64,000 bases of DNA, from the NCBI GenBank assembly GCA_965226855.1, contig CBDDEE010000026.1:62001-126000 (forward strand), given 5' to 3'. The notes beneath the pieces are model-generated. The model searched no databases. It was not told the DNA's origin and worked only from the letters and a program-made list of their open reading frames with translations. Position 1 is the first letter of the stretch; each line of letters starts with the position of its first letter. Origin of the DNA: JAUXJB01 sp965226855. GTDB taxonomy: Bacteria; Myxococcota_A; UBA9160; SZUA-336. Position numbers and translations under genes: made by a program. Positions 1 through 9,060 of the stretch are shown here, piece by piece.

Positions 1-1737
1 GACGACCGGTGGACGGTCGTCGACCTCGGCTCGAGAACGGGCCTCCGCATTGTGCAGCCCGACGCGCCGGAGTCGCCCAGCGAGCTCCACAAGGGAGATC
101 GCTTGGTGCTGCGAGGCGGCGAGACGATCCACATCCTCTATACCGTGCTCCACGTCGAGCTGAAGCCGCCTCTCGAGCTCGGGGGCTCGAGCCTGGACGA
201 CGGGTCGTCGACGACGTTCACCCTCTCGCCCATCGCTTTGACCAAGCTTAGCGAGGCCGCAACGCTACCCGACAATCTACGTTCCGACAGCGACAAGCTG
301 GAGCTGCTGCTGGAGCTGGCGAAGGACCTCTCGCGTTTGGATCAGCTCCACGACGTGCTCGAGCGTCTTGGGGGGACGGTGTTCGAGGCGCTGCCGTCGG
401 CCACCCACTTCTCCATCTGCGTCCCCTCCCGCACCGGCACCTTCACGCCTCTGTTCGGGGCGCTGCGCGACGGCTCCGCGGTGCCGCGTGAGGAGATTCG
501 CATCTCGCAATCGATCCTCGGTCAGGCGGTCGAACGGCAGATCGCCCTGCTGTTCGATCCTGCCCAGCTGAGCGCTTCCATGTCGGAGAGCATCGTCATC
601 AACCAGATAGCCTCGTCGATCGCGGTGCCGCTCCGCGGCTCGCGCGGGCACATCGGCGTGATACAGATCGACAACCGCACCTCGAAGGTACCGTTCAGCA
701 AGAAGGACCTGGACTACACCATCGCGATCGCGAGCAGCGCCGCGTTCTCGCTCGAGCGGGCCCAGTTCCAGGCGGACATCCAGCGGATGTTCGAAGGCTT
801 CGTGGATGCCAGCATCACCGCGATCGAGGCTCGGGACCCGACGAGGAGCGGTCACTCGCGCCGAGTCGCCGAGCTCTCCGTTGCGCTGGCAGGAGCGGTG
901 AGCCGCACGAGCGCCGGACCGCTCGCCGGCAACAAGTTCGGCGAAGCCCAGCTCACCGAGCTCTCGTACGCCGCGCTGCTGCACGATTTCGGCAAGGTCG
1001 GCGTGGCGGAGTGTGTCCTGATCAAGGCGAACCGGCTCTACCCCGAGCAGCTAGAACGCGTCCTGCTGCGCTCCCGCTTGAATCGGGCCGCTTGCCAGAA
1101 CACGCTTCTGCAAGAGGCGCTCGCCGGCGACCTCCCGCGCGATGAGGCTCTGGCACGGTTCGAGAGCGAGATGGCGGTCACGAACCAGCGCCTGGATGAG
1201 GCCCTGGAGCTGATTCAAGACGTGAACGCGGTAGGCTACCTGAGCGACGAGCTCCTGGAGCGGGTCCAGCAGGTCGGAAAGATCAGCTTTCTCGACGATG
1301 CCGGGGAGCACACACCCCTCATCACCGCCGAAGAGCTCACGTCTCTCTCGGTGCGAAGGGGAACGCTCACACAGGAGGAGCGGAAGGCGATCGAGTCCCA
1401 CGTGATCCAATCGTTTCGGGTGCTCGAGCAAATCCCCTGGTCCGCGGACCTGGAGAACGTGCCGTCGATCGTGCTCGCACACCACGAAAAGCTCGACGGC
1501 TCGGGCTATCCGCAGGGCCTCTCGGCCTCACAGATTCCGGTCCGCGCACGTCTGCTCACCGTCTGCGACATCTTCGACGCGGTCACGGCATCTGACCGCC
1601 CATACCGCTCGGCCATGCCCATCGAGGGCGGCCTCAATATCCTGCGCAGCGAGGCCGCAGCCGGCGAGATCGATACGGACCTGGTCGAGCTCTTCATCGA
1701 AGCCCGCATCTGGGACCGGGACAAGAGCAGCACTTAG
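1..1737 (+). CDS. FHA-GAF-HD-GYP signalling protein, 5' end outside window
   Basis: The reading frame is open from base 1, so the start lies upstream. The first ~45 codons are the end of an FHA domain (motif DLGSRTG, then a KGDRLVL segment). A GAF domain follows at about bases 285-770, then an HD-GYP domain with LLHDFGKVGV near base 980 and HHEKLDGSGYP at 1480-1512. HD-GYP proteins hydrolyse cyclic di-GMP in the cytoplasm; FHA domains bind phosphothreonine peptides, so kinase input is inferred. The HD and HHE motifs are about 165 residues apart, roughly 100 more than in the shortest family members, with a helical, charged insert between. A Met at base 52 lies inside the FHA fold and is unlikely to be the start. 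Confidence 0.85.
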   Translation, partial: DDRWTVVDLGSRTGLRIVQPDAPESPSELHKGDRLVLRGGETIHILYTVLHVELKPPLELGGSSLDDGSSTTFTLSPIALTKLSEAATLPDNLRSDSDKLELLLELAKDLSRLDQLHDVLERLGGTVFEALPSATHFSICVPSRTGTFTPLFGALRDGSAVPREEIRISQSILGQAVERQIALLFDPAQLSASMSESIVINQIASSIAVPLRGSRGHIGVIQIDNRTSKVPFSKKDLDYTIAIASSAAFSLERAQFQADIQRMFEGFVDASITAIEARDPTRSGHSRRVAELSVALAGAVSRTSAGPLAGNKFGEAQLTELSYAALLHDFGKVGVAECVLIKANRLYPEQLERVLLRSRLNRAACQNTLLQEALAGDLPRDEALARFESEMAVTNQRLDEALELIQDVNAVGYLSDELLERVQQVGKISFLDDAGEHTPLITAEELTSLSVRRGTLTQEERKAIESHVIQSFRVLEQIPWSADLENVPSIVLAHHEKLDGSGYPQGLSASQIPVRARLLTVCDIFDAVTASDRPYRSAMPIEGGLNILRSEAAAGEIDTDLVELFIEARIWDRDKSST

Positions 1738-1849
1738 TCCCGGCGGGCCACTGCGGTCTCGCCGCTCGCGCGCCCAATCCCCAGTCGTTTTTGAGGTTTT
1801 TCTGAGAAACTGGCAGCGCACCCCAGCCCGACGCTGCCATGAGGAAACG

Positions 1850-1928
1850 GAACTTGGGGACGGTCCTTAATCGGAACTAATTCTCCGATCGGGCCAAGAA
1901 GTTCCGATTAACGACCGTCCCCAAGTTC
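1850..1928. repeat. REP-like long imperfect palindrome
   Basis: Two 29-nt arms (1850-1878 and 1900-1928) are inverted repeats with one mismatch, separated by 21 nt. The outer part of the arm reads GAACTTGGGGACGGTC and the inner part TTAATCGGAACT. It lies in the 279-bp gap between the HD-GYP gene and the amidase. The long hairpin with a GGGGACGG core resembles extragenic palindromes mobilised by REP-associated Tyr transposases, one of which lies at 23.8-24.5 kb. A terminator role is less likely because there is no T-run. Confidence 0.6.
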
Positions 1929-2016
1929 TGACTTCGCTTCGGTCGCTGGGTTGCCGGGCGCTGCAAGTAGTTGGTTCGGCGCTTGCCGAATGGTTCCCGT
2001 GGTATCGTGGACGGCT

Positions 2017-3448
2017 ATGGGTGCATTTGCGGAATACGAGAGCTACGACGCTGTGGGACTGGCCGAGCTCGTTGCAAAGGGCGAGGTGTCTGCCGAGGAT
2101 CTGCTCGACTCGGCGATCGCGCGGACGGAGGAGCACAACCCGAAGCTGAACGCCGTGGTGATCCCACTGTATGACGAGGCCAGGGCGACGCTCCGAGCGG
2201 GGCTGCCGAGCGGGCCGCTGCGGGGCGTGCCCTACCTGCTAAAGGATCTCGGCGCCCACTACGAAGGGGCGCGGATGACGTCAGGCAGCCGCTTCTTCAA
2301 GGACTACGTGTCGGACCACGACAGCGAGCTCACGGCGCGCTACAAGGGCGCCGGGCTCGTGGTGTTCGGGCGCAGCGCCTCGCCGGAGTTGGGACTCGCC
2401 TGCACGACCGAGTCGACGCTGTTCGGACAGACCCAAAACCCGTGGAGCCCCCGAGCACACGGCGGGCGGATCCTCAGGAGGTGCGGCCTCGGCCGTGGCG
2501 GCCGGCATCCTTCCCAGTGCGCACGCCAGCGACGGCGGAGGCTCGATCCGGATCCCGGCGTCGTGCTGCGGGCTCTTTGGCCTGAAGCCAACCCGGGCAC
2601 GCAACCCGCTCGGACCCGACGTCGGCGAGAATTGGAGTGGAATGAGCACCGTGCACGCGGTCACACGCTCGGTTCGCGACAGCGCCGTCCTGCTCGACGC
2701 GACGCACGGTCCGGCACTAGGCGATCCGTACTGCGCCCCCGCACCGGAGCGCCCGTTCGCGACGGAGGTCGGCCGCTCGCCAGGGAAGCTGCGGATCGCG
2801 CTCCAGACGCAGACGTGGAACGGGGCCGAGACCCACCCCGATTGCGTCTCGGCCGCCGCCGATGCCGCGAAGCTCTGCGCTGAGCTGGGTCACGAAGTGA
2901 GCGAAGCGACCCTTCACATCGACTCGGCGCAGCTCGCACCGGCGACGGGTGCCATTGTCGGCGCGAACATCCTGTCGCTCCTCGAAGACCGCGCGCGAGT
3001 CCTGGGGCGTCCCTTTGCCGAGGGTGATGTCGAGCTTGCGACGTACAAGATGGCCAAGCGCGCAGAGTCCGCGGGCGCCGCCCTCTACGCCCGCTCGATC
3101 CGAGCACTCCACGCCGCGGGCCGCGAGGTCGCGGCCTTCCTCGAGCGTTACGACGTCATTCTCACGCCGACGCTGGCCACGCCGCCCCTCCCACTGGGAG
3201 GTGCGCTGACCTTGACCCACCCAGACCCCGAAGACCATCTCAACAGCACGCTGCGCATGATCGGCTACACCCAGCTCTTCAACGCGTCGGGGCACCCAGC
3301 GATGTCCGTACCGCTCTGCTGGAACGAGGCGGGACTTCCGATCGGCGTGCAGTTCGCGGCGCGTTTCGGCGACGAGGCGACGTTGCTGCGGCTCGCCGCG
3401 CAGCTCGAAGAGGCACGTCCCTGGTTCGAGCGGCGCCCGCCGCGCTAG
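2017..3448 (+). pseudogene. Amidase (amidase signature family), single-base frameshift
   Basis: Amidase-signature enzymes hydrolyse amides with a Ser-cisSer-Lys triad. The N-terminal part, from ATG 2017, carries the catalytic Lys (YLLKDLGAHYEG). The second part, in another frame, carries the cis-Ser loop GGSSGG and the DGGGSIRIPA signature. The frames join at a run of five C (2448-2452); removing one C gives a continuous 476-aa protein of normal family length. All triad regions are otherwise conserved, so this is either a very recent mutation or a sequencing indel. The specific substrate cannot be told from sequence. Confidence 0.85.
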
Positions 3449-3454
3449 ATGCCC

Positions 3455-3477
3455 TTCCGGAGTTTATGACTCCGGAA
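3455..3477. terminator. Hairpin between convergent genes
   Basis: A perfect 9-bp stem (TTCCGGAGT / ACTCCGGAA) with a TTATG loop lies between the stop codons of the convergent amidase and LLM oxidoreductase genes. Position and symmetry suit a bidirectional terminator. No U-tract is seen, so the call is tentative. Confidence 0.45.
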
Positions 3478-3503
3478 ACTCCCGAAAAGATGAACGCTTC
3501 GAC

Positions 3504-4382
3504 TCAGAGCGCCCGCGCGGGCTCAAGTAGGGTCGTCGCGAGCCCGTCGAGCCTCTTCCGGACGGCATCCGCGTCGCGGGCGAGCGCGCCCACAATGACC
3601 TGGTCGGCACCCGCCTCGGCGAAGCGCACGAGGTCGTCCGCGTTGACCGCCTGGCCCCGCGGCGCGACGCTGATCTCCACGTCGCTGCGCGTCCTCGACC
3701 GAACCGCGAGCAGCTCGTCGAGCAGGCTCATGCGGGAGGCGAACTCCTCGGGCGTGAGGTTGAAGCCGTACCAGCCCTGCCCAATGTCCGCGACGCGGCG
3801 GAGCGCCGCGTCACTCTCGCCACCGAAATGGATCGGTGGATGCGGCGACTGCACGGGCTTCGGGTACTGGCGGCAAGCGGGCAGCTCGTAGAACTCGTCC
3901 TTGTACTCCGACACCTCATCGCACCAGAGCCTTCGCATCACCTCCAAGTATGAGCGGCAGCGCGAGCCGCGGTGCTCGAACGGAACCTCGAGCGCGCGGA
4001 ACTCCTCCGCCAGCCAGCCCACGCCCACGCCGAGGTCGAGGCGACCGCCCGATAGCCAGTCGACAGTCGTCGCCTCCTTCGCGGTGTAGACGGGGTTCCG
4101 CTGCGGCACGAGACAGATGCCTGTCCCGAGCCGGATGCGTTCGGTGACCGCGGCTACGAAGGCGAGGCTCGTAAAGGGCTCGAGGACCCCGCGCTCTGCG
4201 GAGATCTGGAGCCTACCGTCCTCGGCGTACGGGTAGCGCGAGCCGTACTCGTCGAAGAGCACTACGTGCTCGGCGACCCAGAGCGAGTGGAAGCCTCGTT
4301 CCTCGGCCGCAAGCCCAACCGCCTGGATGTATGCCGGCGTGCAGAGCGGGCTTGCGAAGGGCGCGAACAGTCCTATGCGCAT
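3504..4382 (-). CDS. LLM class F420/FMN-dependent oxidoreductase
   Basis: This 292-aa luciferase-like monooxygenase family protein starts at MRIGLFAPFASP (ATG 4382); an upstream in-frame Met has no family homology. It shows the typical TIM-barrel pattern: WVAEHVV near residue 43, the RIRLGTGICLVPQR strand, and GRLDLGVGVGWLAEEF. The last is characteristic of the F420-dependent TIGR03619-like group. Substrate is unknown. A pair of GTGACAA direct repeats lies 76 bp upstream. It is convergent with the amidase and on the same strand as the TVP38 gene, 160 bp away. Confidence 0.8.
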   Translation of the reverse strand: MRIGLFAPFASPLCTPAYIQAVGLAAEERGFHSLWVAEHVVLFDEYGSRYPYAEDGRLQISAERGVLEPFTSLAFVAAVTERIRLGTGICLVPQRNPVYTAKEATTVDWLSGGRLDLGVGVGWLAEEFRALEVPFEHRGSRCRSYLEVMRRLWCDEVSEYKDEFYELPACRQYPKPVQSPHPPIHFGGESDAALRRVADIGQGWYGFNLTPEEFASRMSLLDELLAVRSRTRSDVEISVAPRGQAVNADDLVRFAEAGADQVIVGALARDADAVRKRLDGLATTLLEPARAL

Positions 4383-4457
4383 GGCAATCGACCTCCCAGG
4401 ATTACGTGGGTTTGGCGACAGTTTACCCGATACCCCACAGCCGCGTCGCCCGCTCGC

Positions 4458-4475
4458 GTGACAAGGACGTGACAA
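4458..4475. promoter_or_regulatory. GTGACAA direct repeat, 11-bp period
   Basis: Two GTGACAA heptamers (4458-4464 and 4469-4475) are separated by 4 bp, placing them one helical turn apart. The pair lies upstream of the LLM oxidoreductase gene. The same arrangement recurs at 7417-7434. Tandem heptamers with this spacing are bound by some winged-helix response regulators; the cognate protein is unknown. Confidence 0.4.
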
Positions 4476-5067
4476 AATCCGGTCCTGGCGGGGGTAGTAA
4501 AGTCTTCATACGCCGCCGAGTCGCGAGTAGGCGACTAGGTTCTCACGTGCCCTCGCTCTCGTCAGCGTGTTCGAAAGCCTCGCGCAGTCCAAAGAGGTTC
4601 TTGCGTTCGATCCAGCGTGGCACTAGGAAGAAGAACGCGACCATGATAGCGCCAAGCGTGAGTGTAAAGCCCTGACCGATCACGAGGATCGCGCCCGAAG
4701 ACACATACAAGAAGGTGAGCGGCAGCATGCCGACGAAGGTCGCCACGCTGAACTTGCGCAGCGAAATCTTGGTGAGGCCTGCGCCGTAGCTCACCACGTC
4801 AAACGAGACGCCGGGGATCAGACGCGAGATGAAGATGGCCTTGGTGAGCAGTTTATCCGAGCAGTGGCCGCAGAAGTTGATGTGGCCGGAGAGAAAGCGC
4901 TCGATCAGCCCACGGCCCAGATAGCGCGCGATGCCGAAGCTCACCACCGAACCCACGAGGGCACCGGTGGCCGCGTAGAGTGTGCCCAGCCACGGCCCGA
5001 ACGCGATACCTCCGGCGATGTCCAGGGGAATACTCGGTATGGGACTCACCACTACCGCAAGCGCTAG

Positions 5068-6339
5068 CAGGCTGCGGAGAAAGTGACTGGGTTGGGCGGG
5101 ACGCCTCTGACGGGAGGCGTGCCGAGCAGGGAGAGGGATCGCCGTTCCCGGTACGAACCGGTTCGGTGTCGCACGGGTAGATCTTGCGGGATCATGAGCT
5201 ATGTCGCCTCCAACAGGTTGCGGATACGGACCAGGTTGTAGGCCGCAGCAGTGAAGGTGAAGACCCAGCCGACCCGATCCGTGCCCCGGTGCCGGGTCTT
5301 GCGCATCAAGCCCACCGTCTTCATCCAGCCAAACACCTCCTCCACCCGTTTGCGGAAGCGCTGGCTCACCTCGTAGCCCGGGTGTCCTGTGGTCCTTCGA
5401 TCGATCGCGCTTCGGCGGTTCGTCGTGTTCTGTGCCACGTGCGGGGTAACGCTCCAGGCCCGAAGCGCCTGCACAAAGCTCTTGGCGTCGTAGCCCTTGT
5501 CTCCAGCCAGGGTGATCCGGCGAGCGCCCCCCAGACCCAGCACCATCTCGAGAGCCGCTTCGCGCTCCGCATACCCCGACGCCTGAGTGAGCTTCGCCGC
5601 CACCACCAGGCCGTTGCGGTTCTCCGTCACGACGTGTCCCTGATACGCGAGCCGCGCGCCCTGGCCCCTCATCCCCGCCAGTCGGGCGTCCGGATCCGTC
5701 CTCGACGCATGCGTCTGGTTGCTCCGCTTCTCGCCCCGGAAGTTGACCGTCGGGTTGCCCGGGTCGTCATCGTCCCTGCGCTTCTCGTCCTTGCGCACGA
5801 AGCTCTTCTGGCTCGCCCACGCCTCGATCAGCGTCCCGTCCACCGTGAAGTGCTCCGATGACACCAACCCCTCCGACTCCGCCTGCGCCAGCACCGCCCT
5901 CGAAGAAATGCTGAGCGATCTCGCCCTTCAGCAGCCGTTCCCGATTCTTGGTGAACACCGTCGCGCTGAACACCTCATCGTCCAGCTCCAGGCCCACGAA
6001 CCAGCGGTAGAGCAGGTTGTAGTCGATCTGCTCGATCAGCTGGCGCTCGCTCCGGATCGTGTACAGCACCTGCAACAGCAGCGCCCGCAACAGCTGCTCC
6101 GGCGGGACCGACGGTCGGCCGACCCCTTTGGCGTAGATACCATCGAAGCGTCGCGACAGCTGCTCCAGCGCCGCGTCCACCAGTCGCCGGATCGCTCGAA
6201 GCGGATGGTCCTCGGGAATCCGGGACTCCAGCGATACGTAGCTGAAGATCCCACCCTGGAGCGTCTGCGGTCCTCTCACATCTCCCCCTTGGGGCTTCCC
6301 TCAAAGGTACCCTTCGATGAGGAGTTTTTCAGCAGCCTG
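5068..6339 (-). mobile_element. IS5-type insertion sequence, copy 1 (defective)
   Basis: A 1272-bp element with imperfect terminal inverted repeats: the left end begins CAGGCTGCGGAGAAAGT, and the right end read inward is CAGGCTGCTGAAAAACT (14 of 17 identical). It is flanked by a 4-bp CTAG duplication (5064-5067 and 6340-6343), which fits the YTAR target of the IS5 group. Copies 2 and 3 are 1271 bp; this one has one extra C within 5897-5899 that breaks the transposase. It splits the TVP38 gene. Confidence 0.92.
5199..6279 (-). pseudogene. IS5-type transposase, frameshifted
   Basis: Same protein as the intact 359-aa transposases at 14988-16067 and 31109-32188, but an extra C in 5897-5899 shifts the frame after residue ~127 (…AQHFFE). 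The N-terminal DUF772-type domain lies before the shift, and all DDE residues (TVDGTLIE, GDKGYD, KRVEEVFGW) after it. The copy cannot make a full transposase unless the base is a sequencing error. Confidence 0.9.
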
Positions 6340-6519
6340 CTAGGAGTGCCATGAACAGAATGGGTCCCAAGGTCCCCTGCGCACGCAGCCAGGCTTCGAG
6401 GCGTTCGGGATCGAGCAAGAAGCCCAGGTCGAGTCCGCGGTTCACGGCGAGTACCGCCACGACCAACACGGGCAGGCTGCCGAGTTTGGCGATGGTGGAT
6501 TGGTTCATCTGTGGGCCGC

Positions 6520-6609
6520 TCACTCCTGCTCGTCCTTGCCTTCGCGACGCGAGACGAAGTACGCGGTGATTACGATCAGGACGAGGAGAACGAGAGCGAA
6601 CGTCCTCAT
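6520..6609 (-). CDS. Small 29-aa single-pass membrane protein
   Basis: The ORF begins ATG 6609 (MRTFALVLLVLIVITAY…) and ends TGA 6522-6520. It encodes one hydrophobic helix followed by a charged tail (SRREGKDEQE). Its stop overlaps a GTG start of the TVP38 gene as GTGA, a usual sign of translational coupling. No strong Shine-Dalgarno is seen. It is too short for family assignment; the overlap and helix-then-charge layout are the only support for it being real. Confidence 0.4.
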   Translation of the reverse strand: MRTFALVLLVLIVITAYFVSRREGKDEQE

Positions 6610-6656
6610 TAGCCCAACTCTAGGACGCTCACCGCCCGCCGACCACCCGGCCTTGA

Positions 6657-7070
6657 CTACCGCTCACTGAAGATCTTGCTCACGATTTTCCAGGCGCCCT
6701 TCGCCTCGAGCAGGTGGAAGTGGTCCGTGTAGTACTTGCCGTGCCAGTCGTCGGCGTGCAACACGACGCTCGCGGCACGTTCATCGGAGACCGTGATGCT
6801 GACAATGCGCACTCCCAGACCGGTGGCCGGTCCGTTGCGGTCCACATGGTCGTAGAGCGCCTGGATCGGGCCTGAGAAGGCGCCGTCCTCCTCGGGGCCG
6901 GACATCTGGGCTTTCTCGTGGAATGCTGGCTTCATGATCGACGAGTCACTGGCTCGACCACCGTCGATATACCTGGCAACGACCTCCTGGATTTCCTTCT
7001 CCACTGCGGCCGGAAGCTCCTGCACCTTCACATCGGCCTGAGTGGCATCGAGAGCTTGGATACGTGCCAT
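6657..7070 (-). CDS. NTF2-like / putative lumazine-binding family protein
   Basis: The 137-aa protein starts at ATG 7070 behind a good GGAG site. Its pattern matches the Lumazine_bd_2/NTF2-like fold: EVVARYIDGGRASDSSIMKPAFHEKAQM near the N-terminus, then a SGPIQALYDHVDRNGP segment, and a C-terminal strand ending WKIVSKIFS. Proteins of this type bind small hydrophobic ligands or catalyse simple isomerisations. The reaction here is unknown. It stands alone, next to the small membrane gene on the same strand. Confidence 0.65.
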   Translation of the reverse strand: MARIQALDATQADVKVQELPAAVEKEIQEVVARYIDGGRASDSSIMKPAFHEKAQMSGPEEDGAFSGPIQALYDHVDRNGPATGLGVRIVSITVSDERAASVVLHADDWHGKYYTDHFHLLEAKGAWKIVSKIFSER

Positions 7071-7559
7071 CGAGTTCTCCTTCGGACGCCCGTCGTCTGC
7101 ATTGGTGTCGACGCAGTGCTCCAATGGCGCCCTGCCGCCGCGTCGGTTGCTCGTTCAGATTCCACATCGCACGAATGGTTACGCGGCGTTTCCCATGGGC
7201 GATCAAGCGGGTTCTGGACAATCACGCGGCCCGTCCTGACCACCCTTCCGAACGTTGCCAACCGAGGCGGCACCGAAGTGAATCCCGACACCGATGCGGA
7301 GGGGATCCGGGGTCTCGTCGAGCTGTACTCTCGAGCGCCGTGAGCGGCACGAGAGGGTCGCTCCTCGGGGGCGGGGGAGCGTCGAAAGGTGTCGAGTTTC
7401 TGCAGCCCTCGGGCGCGTGACAACCGCGTGACAAAATGAGGCCGTTAGCGCGACGACTCGAAGCCGAGCACGACGGAATGCAGCGAGTGGCGACCTCCAG
7501 AGAGCTCGGGTGGGGGAGCGGGCGGCCAGGGTATCATCGGGCGGCGACGGAGGTCTGGA
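7071..7559. other. Non-coding gap upstream of tupABC
   Basis: This 489-bp stretch separates the NTF2-like gene from the tungstate transporter. No convincing gene is seen; the ORFs present have arginine/serine-rich shadow composition. It contains the GTGACAA direct repeat (7417-7434) and a possible -10 hexamer TATCAT just upstream of tupA. Confidence 0.6.
7417..7434. promoter_or_regulatory. GTGACAA direct repeat upstream of tupA
   Basis: Heptamers GTGACAA at 7417-7423 and 7428-7434, spacer CCGC, followed by AAT. The arrangement is the same as at 4458-4475, where the spacer differs (GGAC). It lies about 125 bp upstream of the tupA start. A shared regulator is inferred. Confidence 0.4.
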
Positions 7560-8411
7560 ATGAGGATGAGTGCGAGAGCCTTGTCCCTGCTCCTGTTACT
7601 ACTGGCCCCGACCTGCGGCCCCGACCCCGCCGAGCGAGAGCTGCTCCTCGCCACCACCACGAGCCTGCAGGACTCCGGACTTCTCGACGAGCTGTTGCCG
7701 CGTTTCCGCGAACAAAGGGGGATTGCAGTGCGCGTGGTTGCTGTGGGCAGCGGGGCCGCGCTGCGCATGGGCCAGGAAGGGAATGTCGACATCCTGCTGA
7801 CCCACGCACCGCAGGCAGAGCAGGAACTCGTGGACGCGGGTGCTGTGCTCGGCCGGCGCCCGTTCATGGAGAACTTCTTCGTGATCGCGGGCCCGCCAGA
7901 AGACCCCTTCGGCATCACGAGAGCCGACTCCGCCCTGGCAGCCTACCAGCGACTCTGGCGGGAGCGTGCGCCGTACGTAAGCCGAGGCGACGACTCGGGC
8001 ACACACAAGCGCGAGCTCGCACTTCTCCGGGCCGCAGGCCTCGAAGGCGTGGCAGACTGGGAAGGCTACGTACGTACGGGCTCGGGGATGGGATCATCGC
8101 TTCAAGTCGCAGGCGAGAGGCGAGCCTACATCCTGTCGGATATAGGAACATTTCTGGCCTTCAAGGAACGCACGAACCTGGCCTCGCTGTCGCGAGAACA
8201 GCCGGCGCTCCAGAATGTCTACTCGGTCCTGCGGGTGAACCCGGATCGCTTCCCGGGGCGCATCCGCACCGACTCCGCCCTGGAGCTCGAGCAGTTCCTC
8301 GTGGCCCGAGAAACTCAGCTGCGGATCGCTGAGTTCGGCCGCGAGCGCTTCGGGCGGCCACTCTTCCGCCCGCTATCGCTCGTGGCAGAAGGCGAGGTAG
8401 GCGTTGACTGA
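7560..8411 (+). CDS. tupA: Tungstate-type ABC transporter substrate-binding protein
   Basis: The 283-aa exported protein has a hydrophobic signal segment (SLLLLLLAPTC), followed by the TupA-type oxyanion motif LLATTTSLQDSGLLD near residues 29-43. The strands VVAVGSGAALRMGQ and NVDILLTHAPQAE follow. TupA proteins bind tungstate, sometimes molybdate, in the periplasm and deliver it to TupBC. The Cys in APTC is a poor lipobox, so lipid anchoring is uncertain. Its stop overlaps the TTG start of tupB by 8 bp, so it is the first gene of an operon. Tungsten use by host enzymes is not visible in this window. Confidence 0.85.
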   Translation: MRMSARALSLLLLLLAPTCGPDPAERELLLATTTSLQDSGLLDELLPRFREQRGIAVRVVAVGSGAALRMGQEGNVDILLTHAPQAEQELVDAGAVLGRRPFMENFFVIAGPPEDPFGITRADSALAAYQRLWRERAPYVSRGDDSGTHKRELALLRAAGLEGVADWEGYVRTGSGMGSSLQVAGERRAYILSDIGTFLAFKERTNLASLSREQPALQNVYSVLRVNPDRFPGRIRTDSALELEQFLVARETQLRIAEFGRERFGRPLFRPLSLVAEGEVGVD

Positions 8412-9060
8412 GCTCGACCCCAACCTGGTGCTGGAGATCACTGCCCGCACGCTCGGGGTCAGCTTCTCGGCTCTCGCGATCTCCGTCATGCTCGGGGTCC
8501 CCGTGGGCATCTGGGTCGGCAGCCGGCGCTTCGCCGGCCGCGGCGTCCTGGTGAGCGCCATCAACTCGGGGATGGGAGCGCCGCCGGTCGTGGTCGGACT
8601 TGCAGTGGCGCTCTTGCTCTGGCGCACCGGTCCCCTTGGCAGCTTCGGCCTGATGTACTCCCAGGAGGCTATCGTTCTGGCGCAGGTGCTGATCGCCCTG
8701 CCCCTGGTCGTGGGCATCACGCTGGCCGCCGTGGGCGCGCTGGACGCGGAGTGGTCGCTACAGGTGCGCACCCTCGGGCTGTCGTTGGGCTGGCGCACCT
8801 GGCTGCTCTTGCGGGAGATCCGACTCGGTCTGCTGGCGGCAGTGATCGCGGCGCTCGGCGCAATCCTCTCCGAGGTGGGCGCGGTGATGATGGTAGGCGG
8901 CAACCTCGAGGGCGAGACGCGCGTGCTGACGACCTCGATCTTCATGTACACACGGATGGGACAGTTCGAAACCGCGATCGGTCTTGGCGCCGTGCTGGTC
9001 GGGCTCATGCTGCTTCTGGCCGGGCTGCTGACCGCGGTCCAGCAGGGCGGGCGCCGATGA
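8404..9060 (+). CDS. tupB: Tungstate-type ABC transporter permease
   Basis: A 218-aa inner-membrane permease of the ModB/TupB (BPD_transp_1) type with about five hydrophobic helices. The EAA-like loop is GALDAEWSLQVRTLGLSLGWRTW. TTG 8404 is chosen as start because it sits behind a GAGG site and overlaps the end of tupA. The following tupC start overlaps its stop as ATGA. It works with TupA and TupC to import tungstate or molybdate. Confidence 0.85.
   Translation: MTELDPNLVLEITARTLGVSFSALAISVMLGVPVGIWVGSRRFAGRGVLVSAINSGMGAPPVVVGLAVALLLWRTGPLGSFGLMYSQEAIVLAQVLIALPLVVGITLAAVGALDAEWSLQVRTLGLSLGWRTWLLLREIRLGLLAAVIAALGAILSEVGAVMMVGGNLEGETRVLTTSIFMYTRMGQFETAIGLGAVLVGLMLLLAGLLTAVQQGGRR

Larger units (their letters stand above)
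4543..6523 (-). pseudogene. TVP38/TMEM64 (DedA-like) membrane protein split by IS copy 1
   Basis: The N-terminal piece (6523 to 6340) and C-terminal piece (5067 to 4543) are separated by the insertion sequence at 5068-6339. Removing the IS and one CTAG copy restores a continuous 234-aa frame (…FMALLALAVVVSPIPS…) typical of SNARE-associated/TVP38 proteins. These have a re-entrant loop with GGIAFGPWLGT and several membrane helices. The family is linked to lipid scrambling and membrane transport. The start may be GTG 6523, which overlaps the stop of the small upstream gene as GTGA, or ATG 6508. The interrupted gene should be non-functional. Confidence 0.85.

Noticed and set aside
4458..4475. Calling the GTGACAA pair a PhoB box
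   Set aside because: The spacing fits, but the heptamer differs from the usual CTGTCAT and no PhoB gene or phosphate gene is nearby; kept as an unnamed repeat.
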